NCBI RefSeq assembly: GCF_900113065.1 | Contig: NZ_FOOA01000004.1 | Location: 173,785-237,784, forward strand | Source: Aureimonas phyllosphaerae | Lineage (GTDB): Bacteria > Pseudomonadota > Alphaproteobacteria > Rhizobiales > Rhizobiaceae | DNA: 64,000 nucleotides | Reading direction: 5' to 3' | Part shown: piece after piece, positions 7,635 to 16,178 of the stretch | How the letters are laid out: each line of letters begins with the position of its first letter | Numbering within the stretch: position 1 is the first letter of the stretch | Notes under the pieces: model-generated | The model's input: only the letters and a program-made list of their open reading frames with translations | The model's database searches: none | Told to the model about the DNA's origin: nothing | Translations under genes and position numbers: made by a program

Positions 7635-9446
7635 TTGCGAAACGGAACCGCCGAGAAAGCCGGCAGCGGGGCGTCCCGCCGCACGCTGAAGCCGCTGGCG
7701 CGCCTGTGGCCCTACATGATGGAGCACAAGGGCCATGTGGCCGCGGCGCTCTTCTTCCTGGCGCTCGCCTCGGTCACCACCCTGTCCCTGCCATTGGCCG
7801 TGCGCCGCGTGGTGGACCACGGCTTCGCCTCCGCCGACGCCGGCTTCGTGAATACCTATTTCGGCATGCTGGGCGTTCTGGCGCTCGTCCTCGCGCTGGC
7901 GAGCGCCGGGCGCTACTACTTCGTCATCACGATCGGCGAGCGGGTGGTCGCGGCGCTCCGCAAGGACGTGTTCGCCCATGTCCTGACGCTGTCGCCGGCC
8001 TTCTACGACAAGAACCTGTCGGGCGAGATCGTCTCGCGCCTCACCGCCGACACGACGCAGATCAAGTCCGCGGTCGGTGCCACCGCCTCGCTCGCGCTGC
8101 GCAACTCGATCCTCTTCATCGGCGCCGCCGCCATGATGGTGGTGACGAGCCCCGGCCTGTCGGCCATCGTGCTCGGCGCCATTCCGCTCATCGTCCTGCC
8201 GCTCGTCGCCTTCGGCCGTCAGGTGCGCGCCCGCTCGCGCGCCGCGCAGGACGTTCTTGCCGGCGCCAGCGCCTATGCCGGCGAAGCGATCGGCTCCGTG
8301 CGCGCCGTGCAGGCCTTTACCGCCGAGGGCGAGGCGTGCGGCCGGTTCGATGCGGCCGTCGACGACGCCTTCGAGGCGGCCCGCCGCTCGGTCTCGGCGC
8401 GCGCCGCGCTGACGGCCTTTGCGATCTTCCTCGTCACCGCCTCGATCGTCGCCGTGCTCTGGGTGGGCGCGCAACAGGTGATCGGCGGCACGATGACGCC
8501 GGGCACGCTCGGGCAGTTCCTGCTCTACGCCGTCTTTGCCGCGTCCAGCCTCGGCCAGCTGTCGGAGGTCTGGGGCGAGTTGACGGCGGCGGCGGGCGCT
8601 ACCGAGCGCCTGTCGGAGCTCCTGGAGGACCGGCCGGAGATCGCCGATCCCACCGCGCCCCTCCCCCTCCCCGCGCGCGCGCTCGGCGCCGTACGCTTCG
8701 AGGACGTCGCCTTCCACTATCCGACAAGTCCAGGCCGCGAGACGCTGCGCGGCCTGTCGTTCGACGTGCGGCCCGGCGAGACCGTGGCGCTGGTGGGCGC
8801 CTCGGGTGCCGGCAAGTCGACGATCTTCTCCCTGCTCGAACGCTTCTACGATCCGACCGCCGGCCGCATCACGGTCGACGGGATCGACATCCGCCATGTC
8901 GGGCTCGAAGCGCTCCGCCGCCGCATGGCGCTGGTGCCGCAGGACGTGACGGTGTTTGCGGGAACGCTGGCCTCCAACATCGCCTTCGGCCGGCCGGAGG
9001 CGAGCCGCGCCGAGATCGAGGCGGCGGCCGACGCCGCTCTCGTGACGCCCTTCGTGCGCCACCTGCCGGACGGCTTCGACACGGCGGTCGGCGAGCGCGG
9101 CATCACCCTGTCGGGCGGCCAGCGCCAGCGCGTGGCGATCGCCCGCGCGATCCTGCGCGACGCGCCGATCCTCCTCCTCGACGAGGCGACCTCCGCGCTC
9201 GATGCCGAAAGCGAGGGCCTCGTCCAGAAGGCGCTGGACCGGCTGATGCAGGGCCGCACGACCCTCGTCATCGCCCATCGCCTCGCGACCATCCTCAAGG
9301 CCGACCGCATCCTCGTGGTGGATGCCGGGCGGATCGTCGAGGAGGGAACGCATGCCAGCCTGATCCAGGTGGGCGGCGCCTATGCCCGCCTCGCGCGCCT
9401 CCAGTTCGGCGCGGCGGAAGCCGCGCTGCGCGGGGCCGCCGAATAA
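7635..9446 (+). CDS. ABC exporter with fused membrane and ATPase domains (MsbA/multidrug type)
   Basis: A half-size type IV ABC exporter of about 603 residues. The first roughly 310 residues form the six-helix ABC_membrane domain, with an EVVSRL-like GEIVSRLTADT coupling segment. The C-terminal ATPase has Walker A GASGAGKST (about 387), Q-loop VPQD, signature LSGGQRQR (about 491), Walker B ILLLDEAT (about 512) and H-loop AHR. It works as a dimer in the inner membrane; lipid A, drug or other export cannot be told from sequence. The frame is open to 7491, but the TTG at 7635 has AAGGGAC at 8 nt and gives the normal family length, so it is preferred with some doubt. Confidence 0.88.
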   Translation: MRNGTAEKAGSGASRRTLKPLARLWPYMMEHKGHVAAALFFLALASVTTLSLPLAVRRVVDHGFASADAGFVNTYFGMLGVLALVLALASAGRYYFVITIGERVVAALRKDVFAHVLTLSPAFYDKNLSGEIVSRLTADTTQIKSAVGATASLALRNSILFIGAAAMMVVTSPGLSAIVLGAIPLIVLPLVAFGRQVRARSRAAQDVLAGASAYAGEAIGSVRAVQAFTAEGEACGRFDAAVDDAFEAARRSVSARAALTAFAIFLVTASIVAVLWVGAQQVIGGTMTPGTLGQFLLYAVFAASSLGQLSEVWGELTAAAGATERLSELLEDRPEIADPTAPLPLPARALGAVRFEDVAFHYPTSPGRETLRGLSFDVRPGETVALVGASGAGKSTIFSLLERFYDPTAGRITVDGIDIRHVGLEALRRRMALVPQDVTVFAGTLASNIAFGRPEASRAEIEAAADAALVTPFVRHLPDGFDTAVGERGITLSGGQRQRVAIARAILRDAPILLLDEATSALDAESEGLVQKALDRLMQGRTTLVIAHRLATILKADRILVVDAGRIVEEGTHASLIQVGGAYARLARLQFGAAEAALRGAAE

Positions 9447-9462
9447 GGTCCCGTCCGAGAAA

Positions 9463-9487
9463 AATAGGTCAGTATTATTGACATATT
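9463..9487. promoter_or_regulatory. 25-bp palindromic operator candidate before the aminotransferase gene
   Basis: AATA-G-GTCA and TGAC-A-TATT form mirror arms around a 7-bp AT-rich centre (GTATTAT). It is an AT-rich island in GC-rich surroundings, 38 bp before the aminotransferase start. The GTCA-N7-TGAC core resembles sites of small dimeric repressors such as GntR or Lrp families; the regulator is not in the window. Confidence 0.55.
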
Positions 9488-9524
9488 TTCTCGCCGGGTG
9501 TGAAGCAGGGTCAGGAGGACAGAC

Positions 9525-10748
9525 ATGACCCTGACCGATCTCTTCGCCACCCGCTCCAGCCGCATGAAGGCGTCCGAAATCCGGGAGCTCCTGAAGCTCC
9601 TCGACCAGCCGGACATTATCTCCTTCGCCGGCGGCATTCCGGACCCGTCGCTGTTCCCTCACGAGGCCTTTCGCCGGGCCTATGCCGACGTGCTCGGCGG
9701 CGCCGGGGCCAACGCGGCGCTGCAGTATCAGGTGAGCGAGGGCTACCTGCCGCTGCGCCGCTGGCTGGCCGCCCACATGACCGATCTCGGCGTGCCGTGC
9801 GACGAGGGCAACATCTTCATCACCTCCGGCTCGCAGCAGGGTCTCGACTATCTCGGCAAGCTGATGCTGTCGCCCGCCGACACGGCGCTGGTGACCTGGC
9901 CGACCTATCTCGGCGCGCTCCAAGCGTTCAACGCCTACGAGCCGACCTATGCGCGCCTCCAGCCGAACGGCGGCAACACGACGCCGGCCGAGTACGCAGA
10001 GGCTGCCGCCGCGGCGGGCGGTCGCGTCAAGTTCGCCTATCTCGTACCCGACTTCGCCAACCCGACCGGCGAGACGCTGACCCTTGGGCAGCGCGAGGGG
10101 GTGCTCGACCTCGCCGCCGAGCTCGATTGCGCCGTGATCGAGGACGCCGCCTATCAGGCATTGCGCTACGACGGCGAGCCGGTGCCGCCGATCATCGCGC
10201 TCGACTGCGCCCGCTCCGGCCATCTCGACGCCGCGCGCACCATCTATTGCGGCTCCTTCTCCAAGATCCTCGCGCCGGGCCTGCGGATGGGCTGGATCTG
10301 CGCGCCGCGCCGCATCGTGGAAAAGCTCGTCCTGATGAAGCAGGCGGCCGACCTCCACAGCCCCTCGATCAACCAGATGGCGATCCTGCACGTCGCCGAG
10401 ACGAGCTACGCCGCGCAGGTCGAGACCGTCCGCCGCGTCTACGGCGAGCGGCGGAACGCGATCCTCGCCGCGCTCGAGGCGGCGATGCCCGCCGGCGTCG
10501 AGTGGAGCCGGCCGGAGGGCGGCATGTTCATCTGGGTGACGCTGCCGGACGGCATCGACACGACGGCGCTTCTGGCGCGCGCAGTGGCGGAGGAGCGCGT
10601 CGCCTTCGTGCCGGGCAGCGCCTTCTTCGCCGACGGCTCCGGCCGCAACACGCTCCGCCTGTCATTCACGCTGGCGGACGAGCGCGCGGTGACGGAAGGC
10701 ATTCCCCGCCTCGGCCGCCTGATCCGCGACGAGCTGGCGCGTCGCTGA
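9525..10748 (+). CDS. PLP-dependent aminotransferase (class I/II, LysN/2-aminoadipate-like)
   Basis: The 407-residue fold-type I aminotransferase shows DIISFAGGIPDPSLFP near the N-terminus, ALQYQVSEGYLPLRRWLA and FITSGSQQGLD. The substrate/cofactor region is VPDFANPTGE, and the PLP lysine lies in CGSFSKILAPGLRMGW, with FTLADERAV towards the end. This pattern is that of the stand-alone MocR-like/2-aminoadipate (LysN) aminotransferases; the exact amino donor is not deducible. The start follows CAGGAGG at good distance. A long palindrome upstream suggests its own regulation; it is convergent with the VOC gene. Confidence 0.88.
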   Translation: MTLTDLFATRSSRMKASEIRELLKLLDQPDIISFAGGIPDPSLFPHEAFRRAYADVLGGAGANAALQYQVSEGYLPLRRWLAAHMTDLGVPCDEGNIFITSGSQQGLDYLGKLMLSPADTALVTWPTYLGALQAFNAYEPTYARLQPNGGNTTPAEYAEAAAAAGGRVKFAYLVPDFANPTGETLTLGQREGVLDLAAELDCAVIEDAAYQALRYDGEPVPPIIALDCARSGHLDAARTIYCGSFSKILAPGLRMGWICAPRRIVEKLVLMKQAADLHSPSINQMAILHVAETSYAAQVETVRRVYGERRNAILAALEAAMPAGVEWSRPEGGMFIWVTLPDGIDTTALLARAVAEERVAFVPGSAFFADGSGRNTLRLSFTLADERAVTEGIPRLGRLIRDELARR

Positions 10749-10787
10749 GGCCGCGCCAGGCCCCGACGACGCCCTGGTCACACCGTT

Positions 10788-11156
10788 TCAGCCCGGCATC
10801 TCGCCGGGCCGGAACACGCGAAGGCGGAACGGACCGGGCAGCGAGGCGACGGCGGTGTAGCCGAAGTCCATCTCGGTCGGCGCCTGGAGGACGGCAAGCC
10901 CCTTTTCCTGCCAGCCGGCATGGTGGCGGTCGACCGCCTCGCGCGTGTCGACGCTGATCGACAGCTCGCTGTTCTCGCCGCGCGGCTGCGGTGCGGGCTC
11001 CACGCCGTCGACACGCCAGAAACCGAGGCGCATCCCGTCCAGCACGAAGAGGACGAAGGTCGGCGACCGCTCGACGGGCGCAAGGCCGAAGAGGGCTTCG
11101 ATCGCCTGGGCCAAGTCGGCGGGATTTTCGACATAGAAGAGGAGGTAGGGGGTCAT
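10788..11156 (-). CDS. VOC (glyoxalase/bleomycin-resistance fold) family protein
   Basis: The 122-residue protein has the paired beta-alpha-beta-beta-beta units of the vicinal-oxygen-chelate fold. It opens MTPYLLFYVENPADLAQAIEALFGL, has FVLFVLDGMRLGFWR in the middle, and ends in the second module (VDTREAVDRHHAGWQEKGL ... FGYTAVASLPGPFRLRVF). The usual metal-binding His and Glu positions are not clearly kept, so it may bind rather than convert a small ligand. It lies 48 bp downstream of a WYL/HTH regulator on the same strand, a frequent pairing in which the regulator controls the VOC gene. Function unknown. Confidence 0.82.
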   Translation of the reverse strand: MTPYLLFYVENPADLAQAIEALFGLAPVERSPTFVLFVLDGMRLGFWRVDGVEPAPQPRGENSELSISVDTREAVDRHHAGWQEKGLAVLQAPTEMDFGYTAVASLPGPFRLRVFRPGEMPG

Positions 11157-11204
11157 GACGGGCTCCGTTCGGTTTGAACGTCCCCTGCCTAGACCGTCCT
11201 CCTG

Positions 11205-11897
11205 TCAGCCCATGTCAGCAGCACAGCGCTCGGCGTCGCGCATCAGGCGCCAGTCGGCCAAGAGCACGCGGTGGCGCCGGCCCATGCGACGCCCAGCCGA
11301 CACGGCGTCGGCGATCCGGTCGAGGCGGAAATGGCGAAAATCGCCGCGCATCTCGCACCACGCGGCGAGCACCTCCGCCTGGTCAAAGAAGCCAACGATG
11401 ATCGGCCAGACGACGCGCTGCGATGCGGCACCTGCCTTGTTGGTATAGCGGATCGCCAGCGCGTCCTCTGCCCGGATCGCCTCGCGGATCGTGCCGAGGC
11501 AGGCAAACTCCTCGGCCGCCGCACCGCCTGCGAAGAGTTGCACCGCTTCGGCCGAACGGGTCGCAGGCAGGACCGCCTCGATCTTGGCGAGCGCACCGGC
11601 CGCGCCCGGCCCGAGCGTCTCGGGAAGACGCCGCGTGACGAGGCGCAGGCCGAGCACCAGCGCGTCGATCTCGTCCTCGTCGAATATCAGGGGCGGCAGC
11701 GTGAGGCCGGGACGCAGGACGTAGCCGAGGCCCGCCGCGCCCTCCACGGGCACGCCCTGTCCCTGGAGCACGGCGATGTCGCGGTAGAGCGTCCTGAGAC
11801 TGATGCCGAGTTCGGCGGCGAGCGTCTCGCCCGCCACCGCGCGCCGGTGACGACGCAGGAGCTCCACGAGATCGAGGAGCCTTGCGGCGCGCGTCAT
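11205..11897 (-). CDS. HTH-WYL (YafY-like) transcriptional regulator
   Basis: The 230-residue protein has an N-terminal HTH_11 domain (LDLVELLRRHRRAVAGETLAAELGISLRTLYRDIAVLQ) followed by the PVEGAAGLGYVLRPG hinge. A WYL-type sensory domain follows from about residue 130 (RYTNKAGAASQRVVWPIIVGF, then FRHFRLDRI). The family regulates nearby genes in response to ligands or nucleic-acid damage. The ATG overlaps the stop of the MotB/OmpA-like gene by 4 bp (ATGA), so it is translationally coupled to that gene. The VOC gene follows. Target and ligand unknown. Confidence 0.88.
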   Translation of the reverse strand: MTRAARLLDLVELLRRHRRAVAGETLAAELGISLRTLYRDIAVLQGQGVPVEGAAGLGYVLRPGLTLPPLIFDEDEIDALVLGLRLVTRRLPETLGPGAAGALAKIEAVLPATRSAEAVQLFAGGAAAEEFACLGTIREAIRAEDALAIRYTNKAGAASQRVVWPIIVGFFDQAEVLAAWCEMRGDFRHFRLDRIADAVSAGRRMGRRHRVLLADWRLMRDAERCAADMG

Positions 11898-12928
11898 CGC
11901 TCGGTGAGCTTGAGCTCGATGCGCCGGTTGCGGGCACGCGCCTCCGGCGTGTCGCCTGCGACCAGCGGCTGGAACTCGCCGAAGCCGGTGGCGGCGAGGC
12001 GGTTCGCCGGAACGCCGGCGCCGACGAGGAAGCGGACCACGGCGGCCGCGCGGGCGGTGGAAAGCTGCCAGTTGTCGGCGAACCGCCCGCCGGTGATCGG
12101 CACGTTGTCGGTATGGCCGTCGACGCGGATGATCCAATTGATGTCGGAGGGAATCTCGCGGTTGAGCTGGATGATCGCCTCGGCGAGCTTTTCCATCTCG
12201 TCGCGCCCCGCCGGCTGAAGCACGTCGGCGCCCGACGAGAACAGGACCTCCGACTGGAACACGAAGCGGTCGCCGACGATGCGGATGTTGTCGCGGTCGG
12301 CCAGAATCTCGCGCAGGCGGCCGAAGAAGTCCGAGCGGTAGCGCGCGAGTTCCTGCACGCGCTGGGCGAGCGCGACGTTGAGGCGGCGGCCGAGATCGGC
12401 GATCTGCGTCTGAGATTCGCGGTCGCGGCTCTCGGAGGCGCCGAGCGCGTCCTCGAGCGCGGCGATCTGCTGGCGGAGCGCCGATAGTTGCTGGTTGAGA
12501 AGGTCGATCTGGGTGCGGGCCTGCGCCGACACCTGCCGCTCGGAATCGACCTGCGCCTGCAGCGTGCCGATCTGCGAGCCGGCGTCGCCAGCACCGGGGC
12601 CCGAGCGCGTCCCGTCGAGCGCCGCCTGAAGCCGCGTGCGCTCGGTCTCGGCGCCGGCGAGCGAGGCTTGCAGCGCCGAGATCTGGTCCTGGAAATCGGT
12701 CGAGTTGGAGCGCTCCAGCGCGAGCAACTGGTTGAGTTCGGCGATCTGCGAGTTCAGGCGGTCGAGCACCGTGTCGCGACCCGAGAGGTCGCGGCTGAGC
12801 AGGAACTGCGCGATCACGAAGACCGACAGAAGGAACATGATGGCCAGAAGGAGCGTCGACAGGGCGTCCACGAAGCCCGGCCAGTAGTCGACCTCGCGCC
12901 GCAGCCGGCGTCCGCGCCCGAGCGCCAT
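11894..12928 (-). CDS. MotB/OmpA-like peptidoglycan-binding protein with coiled coil
   Basis: The 344-residue protein has a short basic cytoplasmic start and then one transmembrane helix that opens with YWPGFVDALSTLLLAIMFLL. The Asp at residue 21 is the proton-carrying position of MotB-type stators. Residues about 50-190 form a long coiled coil rich in Gln, Leu and Ala. The C-terminal OmpA domain (VDGHTDNVPITGGRFADNWQLSTARA, then RARNRRIELKL) binds peptidoglycan. It follows the ExbB/MotA-like gene after 4 bp, and the two should form a proton-driven, wall-anchored inner-membrane complex. It is not a flagellar locus, and the process driven is unknown. Confidence 0.88.
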   Translation of the reverse strand: MALGRGRRLRREVDYWPGFVDALSTLLLAIMFLLSVFVIAQFLLSRDLSGRDTVLDRLNSQIAELNQLLALERSNSTDFQDQISALQASLAGAETERTRLQAALDGTRSGPGAGDAGSQIGTLQAQVDSERQVSAQARTQIDLLNQQLSALRQQIAALEDALGASESRDRESQTQIADLGRRLNVALAQRVQELARYRSDFFGRLREILADRDNIRIVGDRFVFQSEVLFSSGADVLQPAGRDEMEKLAEAIIQLNREIPSDINWIIRVDGHTDNVPITGGRFADNWQLSTARAAAVVRFLVGAGVPANRLAATGFGEFQPLVAGDTPEARARNRRIELKLTER

Positions 12929-12932
12929 CGCG

Positions 12933-13979
12933 TCAGTTCCGCTCGATCTCGGTCAGCGACCGGTTCAGCCGCTCCAGAACGCGCCGCATCTCGCGCTGCT
13001 CGCCGGCCTGCGCCTCGACGAAATCGCGCAGCGTCTGCTGCTCGCCGCGCATGTGCTGGACGAGGCCCTGGATGCTTTCGGCAAGGTTCGCCATCGCCGC
13101 CGAGGTGCGCGGGCTGGTGGAGTGCTCCAGAACCAGCCGGTTGATCCGGTCCGACAGGAGGCGGAATTCCTCGCCGCTGGAGCCGACGGCCGCCCCGTCG
13201 GGCGCGGCGACGGTCGCCGGCACGGCTTGGCCCGCCTCGACCGCGACGGTCGAGAGCCAGTCCTCGAGCTCGGTGTAGAAGCGGTTCTGCGCGCGCCCGA
13301 CCTGAAGGTCGAGGAAGCCGAGCACCAGCGAGCCGGACAGGCCGAAGAGCGAGGACGAGAAGGCCGTGCCCATGCCCGACAGCGGGGCGGAGAGGCCGTT
13401 CTTGACCGAATCGAGCACGGTGGCCGCATCGCCCGCCGCCGGATCGAGCGACTGGATCGTCGCCGAGATCGAGCCGATCGTGGTGAGAAGGCCCCAGAAC
13501 GTGCCGAGAAGGCCGAGGAAGACGAGGAGGCCGACGAGATAGCGCGACACGTCACGCTGCTCGTCGAGGCGCCCGCCGACGGAATCGAGGATGGCGCGCA
13601 CCGATGGGGCGGGAAGCGTGCGCGGCATCGCGCCGTGGCCGATCATCGCCTCCATCGGCGCGAGCAGTACCGGCGAGCGCGCGCGGCGCTCGCGGTCGTT
13701 GTCGCGAAGCGCGTTCAGCCAGCGCACCTCGCGCGCCAGCCGCGCGATCTGCAGGACCGCCATCAGGATGCCAACGGCGAGGACGCCGAGGATCAGGCCG
13801 TTGAGGCCGGGATTGGTCGAGAAGGCCTGGATGACCTGCCGGCCGAGGATCATCGCCACGAATCCGGCGAGGGCCAGGAAGACGAGCATTGCCCACAAGA
13901 AGACCAGCGGACTGGAGAACCGTTCCGGCCCTCCAAGCGGAAGGGGGCGGCCGTCGGGAGGAGAACTCGAAACCTGCAT
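12933..13979 (-). CDS. MotA/TolQ/ExbB-type proton-channel family protein
   Basis: The 347-residue protein has two N-terminal transmembrane helices (FLWAMLVFLALAGFVAMIL and GLILGVLAVGILMAVLQIA) and a cytoplasmic linker. The channel pair of helices follows around LVGLLVFLGLLGTFWGLLTTIG and SGMGTAFSSSLFGLSGSLVLGF, with the small-residue pattern of the MotA_ExbB domain. The C-terminal tail is helical (QHMRGEQQTLRDFVEAQAGE). The ATG at 13979 is preferred; an in-frame start at 14078 would add an unlikely basic leader. It is first in a tight unit with the MotB/OmpA-like gene and the WYL regulator. Confidence 0.86.
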   Translation of the reverse strand: MQVSSSPPDGRPLPLGGPERFSSPLVFLWAMLVFLALAGFVAMILGRQVIQAFSTNPGLNGLILGVLAVGILMAVLQIARLAREVRWLNALRDNDRERRARSPVLLAPMEAMIGHGAMPRTLPAPSVRAILDSVGGRLDEQRDVSRYLVGLLVFLGLLGTFWGLLTTIGSISATIQSLDPAAGDAATVLDSVKNGLSAPLSGMGTAFSSSLFGLSGSLVLGFLDLQVGRAQNRFYTELEDWLSTVAVEAGQAVPATVAAPDGAAVGSSGEEFRLLSDRINRLVLEHSTSPRTSAAMANLAESIQGLVQHMRGEQQTLRDFVEAQAGEQREMRRVLERLNRSLTEIERN

Positions 13980-14126
13980 CGATACGGCACCCGCTTGGCG
14001 AAGTCGCTGGCTGGCCGCGAAGCTAGCTGAGCGGGCGCGCGCTGCAAACCGGTTTTTCGGCAAAAGCGCGCGGCTCACAAGGCTTTGGCGGCACGGAACC
14101 GGGCCGCCGAACGATGCCTGCCGTCG

Positions 14127-14981
14127 TTACGACGCCGCTTCGGTCGCGTCAGCGTCCTCGGCCTTCGGCTTCGGCGTGCCGCGCATGGCGGTCGCCGCCT
14201 TCTTCAGCTCGCCCACCAGCGCCCGGTGGATGATCTCATTGCCGCAGGCGATGTCGCCCTCCACGAACTCGAACTTCGAGCCGTCGGAATGGGTGACGAA
14301 GCCGCCGGCCTCGCGTACCAGCATCGAGCCGGCCGCGACGTCCCACGGCCGGAGCGAGTGCTCCCAGAAGCCGTCGATGCGGCCCGCCGCGACATAGGCA
14401 AGGTTCAGCGACGCCGAGCCGAAGGCGCGGATGCCGGCCGCCTCGCCCATCATCTTGCGGGCCTCGAAGAGGTAGCGCGCGTGGTCGGCATGGCCGAGAT
14501 GGGGAATGCCGGTCGCCACGACGCACTCGGCAAGTTTGGTGCGCGCGGCGACGCGGATGCGCCGGTCGTTAAGGAAGGCGCCGCCGCCCTTTTCGGCCGA
14601 GTAGAGCTCGTCCGTCGCGGGGTTGAAGATCACGCCGGCGACGATCTGGCCGTCGCGCTCCAGACCGATCGAGATCGCGAAATGCGGGATGCCGTGCAGG
14701 AAGTTGGTGGTGCCGTCGAGCGGATCGACGATCCAGCGGTGCTGGGGATCGCGGCCTTCGATCGCGCCGCGCTCCTCCATCAGGAAGCCCCAGTCGGGCC
14801 GCGCGCGCGACAGTTCCTGGAAGACGATCTCCTCGGCCTTGCGGTCGGCGTGCGACACGAAGTCGGCCGGCCCCTTCATCGAGACCTGGAGGTTCTGCAC
14901 CTCGCCGAAATCGCGCGTGAGCGAGCGCCCCGCCTTCATGGCGGCCTGCGTCATCACGTTCATCAGCGCCGAACGGGCCAT
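14127..14981 (-). CDS. Inositol monophosphatase family protein
   Basis: The 284-residue protein carries the metal-binding motifs of the IMPase superfamily: GFLMEERG, DPLDGTTNFLHGIPHFAISI and the C-terminal SLRPWDVAAGSMLVREAGG. It would dephosphorylate inositol-1-phosphate or a related sugar phosphate in the cytoplasm using Mg2+. SuhB-type proteins also serve in rRNA transcription antitermination, which sequence cannot settle. The ATG at 14981 has AGGAAA upstream and begins the family (MARSALMNVMTQAAMKAGR). The charged Ala/Lys/Glu tail after residue 265 is variable. Transcribed alone, 147 bp from each neighbour. Confidence 0.92.
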   Translation of the reverse strand: MARSALMNVMTQAAMKAGRSLTRDFGEVQNLQVSMKGPADFVSHADRKAEEIVFQELSRARPDWGFLMEERGAIEGRDPQHRWIVDPLDGTTNFLHGIPHFAISIGLERDGQIVAGVIFNPATDELYSAEKGGGAFLNDRRIRVAARTKLAECVVATGIPHLGHADHARYLFEARKMMGEAAGIRAFGSASLNLAYVAAGRIDGFWEHSLRPWDVAAGSMLVREAGGFVTHSDGSKFEFVEGDIACGNEIIHRALVGELKKAATAMRGTPKPKAEDADATEAAS

Positions 14982-15128
14982 GGCTTCAACTTTCCTGACA
15001 ACAATCGAAAGAACGGGCAGAGGCCGCCGGGGCGGACACCGCACTCCCGCAGCCGGATACGGCGCAGGACGAAATGGGGAACGGGGGCCTTGGAACCACA
15101 AAACGCCGGTCGGTTCAAGTCCGGCGCG

Positions 15129-16178
15129 TCAGCTCGTGCGGAAGCGGTTGGCGGCTTCGAGCGCCCCCTTCTGGTCGGCATCGGGCAGCGTGCGGAACCA
15201 GCCGTCGAGCGTGGCGTCGGAATTGGAGGCGCGCCGGGCGAGCACCGTCCACATCGCCGCCTGGGCCCGGTCGCGCGGGGTGCCGACGCCGTCCTTGTAG
15301 AGATGGGCCATGCGGTTGACGGCGATCGGATTGCCGCGCTCGGCCGCGCCCTTCAGCCAGCGGAAGCCTTCCACCGGGTCCGGCGCCCCGCCCCGGCCGT
15401 TGATCAGCCAGATGCCGAGTTCGATCTGCGCGGTGTCGCTGCCGCCCTTGGCGGCTTCGGCCAGCCAGCGGCGCGCCTCTGCGTCGTCGGCCTTCTCGAC
15501 ACCCTTGCCGTAGGCATAGAGCTGGGAGAGCGCGTATTGCGCATCGGGCAGGCCGGATTCGGCCGCCTTCCGGAAATAACTCGCCGCATCGCCGAAGCCG
15601 CCGGTCGGCGCGGCGCGGATTAGCATCTGGCCATAGTTGTAGGCCGCGAGCGGATTGCCGGCATCCGCCGCCGCCTTCATCAGATCGCGTGCCGTGGCGT
15701 CGTCGTGCGCGACGGCGCGCCCCTCGATCAGAAGCATCGCGTAGCGGAACTGGGCCTCCGGCACGCCGGCCTTGGCCGCGACGCCGTACCAGCGCGCCGC
15801 CTCGGTCTCGTCGCGCGGCACGCCGAGCCCGCGCCCGTAGATCTCGCCGAGCAGCGTCTGCGCGGCCGGATCGCCAAGATTGGCCAGCGGCTCGGCGATC
15901 CGGAGCGCCGAGAGATAGTAGCCGCGCTGGAAGGCGCCGTAAGCTTGGGCGCTCGCCGAGGTGCCGTCGGCGGCGGTGGGATCGTCGGTGGCCTTCGCGA
16001 CCGGCGTCGGCAGGAGGTTGGACGACAGCGGGCCGGCGGGCGAGGCCGCAGCCCCGCTGGCCGTCGCCCCGCCGGCAGGGGCCGACGGCGGCGCGACCGG
16101 GGCGGCCGGCGGCGGCGCTTCCTGCGCGAAGGCCGGCGCGCCGATGAGCAGCGTGGCGAGGAGCGCGGCGCGCTTCAT
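15129..16178 (-). CDS. Secreted SEL1-repeat (TPR-like) protein
   Basis: The 349-residue protein begins with a signal peptide (MKRAALLATLLIGAPAFAQ). A Pro/Ala linker to about residue 75 follows, and then about six Sel1-like repeats of roughly 36 residues with the pattern A...LG.lY..G.GV..d..eA..W, for example AQTLLGEIYGRGLGVPRDE and AVNRMAHLYKDGVGTPRDR. Such periplasmic repeat proteins scaffold partners or regulate exopolysaccharide and stress pathways (ExoR-like); no specific role can be assigned. The ATG overlaps the stop of the ThiE-like gene by 4 bp, so the two are coupled. Confidence 0.88.
   Translation of the reverse strand: MKRAALLATLLIGAPAFAQEAPPPAAPVAPPSAPAGGATASGAAASPAGPLSSNLLPTPVAKATDDPTAADGTSASAQAYGAFQRGYYLSALRIAEPLANLGDPAAQTLLGEIYGRGLGVPRDETEAARWYGVAAKAGVPEAQFRYAMLLIEGRAVAHDDATARDLMKAAADAGNPLAAYNYGQMLIRAAPTGGFGDAASYFRKAAESGLPDAQYALSQLYAYGKGVEKADDAEARRWLAEAAKGGSDTAQIELGIWLINGRGGAPDPVEGFRWLKGAAERGNPIAVNRMAHLYKDGVGTPRDRAQAAMWTVLARRASNSDATLDGWFRTLPDADQKGALEAANRFRTS

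Noticed and set aside
7581..10391. A 936-codon minus-strand open frame spanning the ABC exporter and aminotransferase genes
   Set aside because: It covers two well-supported plus-strand genes and their intergenic operator; the translation has no recognisable domain.
11894..13979. Zorya-type anti-phage system
   Set aside because: Only the ZorA/ZorB-like architecture is present. No ZorC, ZorD or ZorE-like gene lies nearby and the pair sits among housekeeping genes, so a defence label is not supported.
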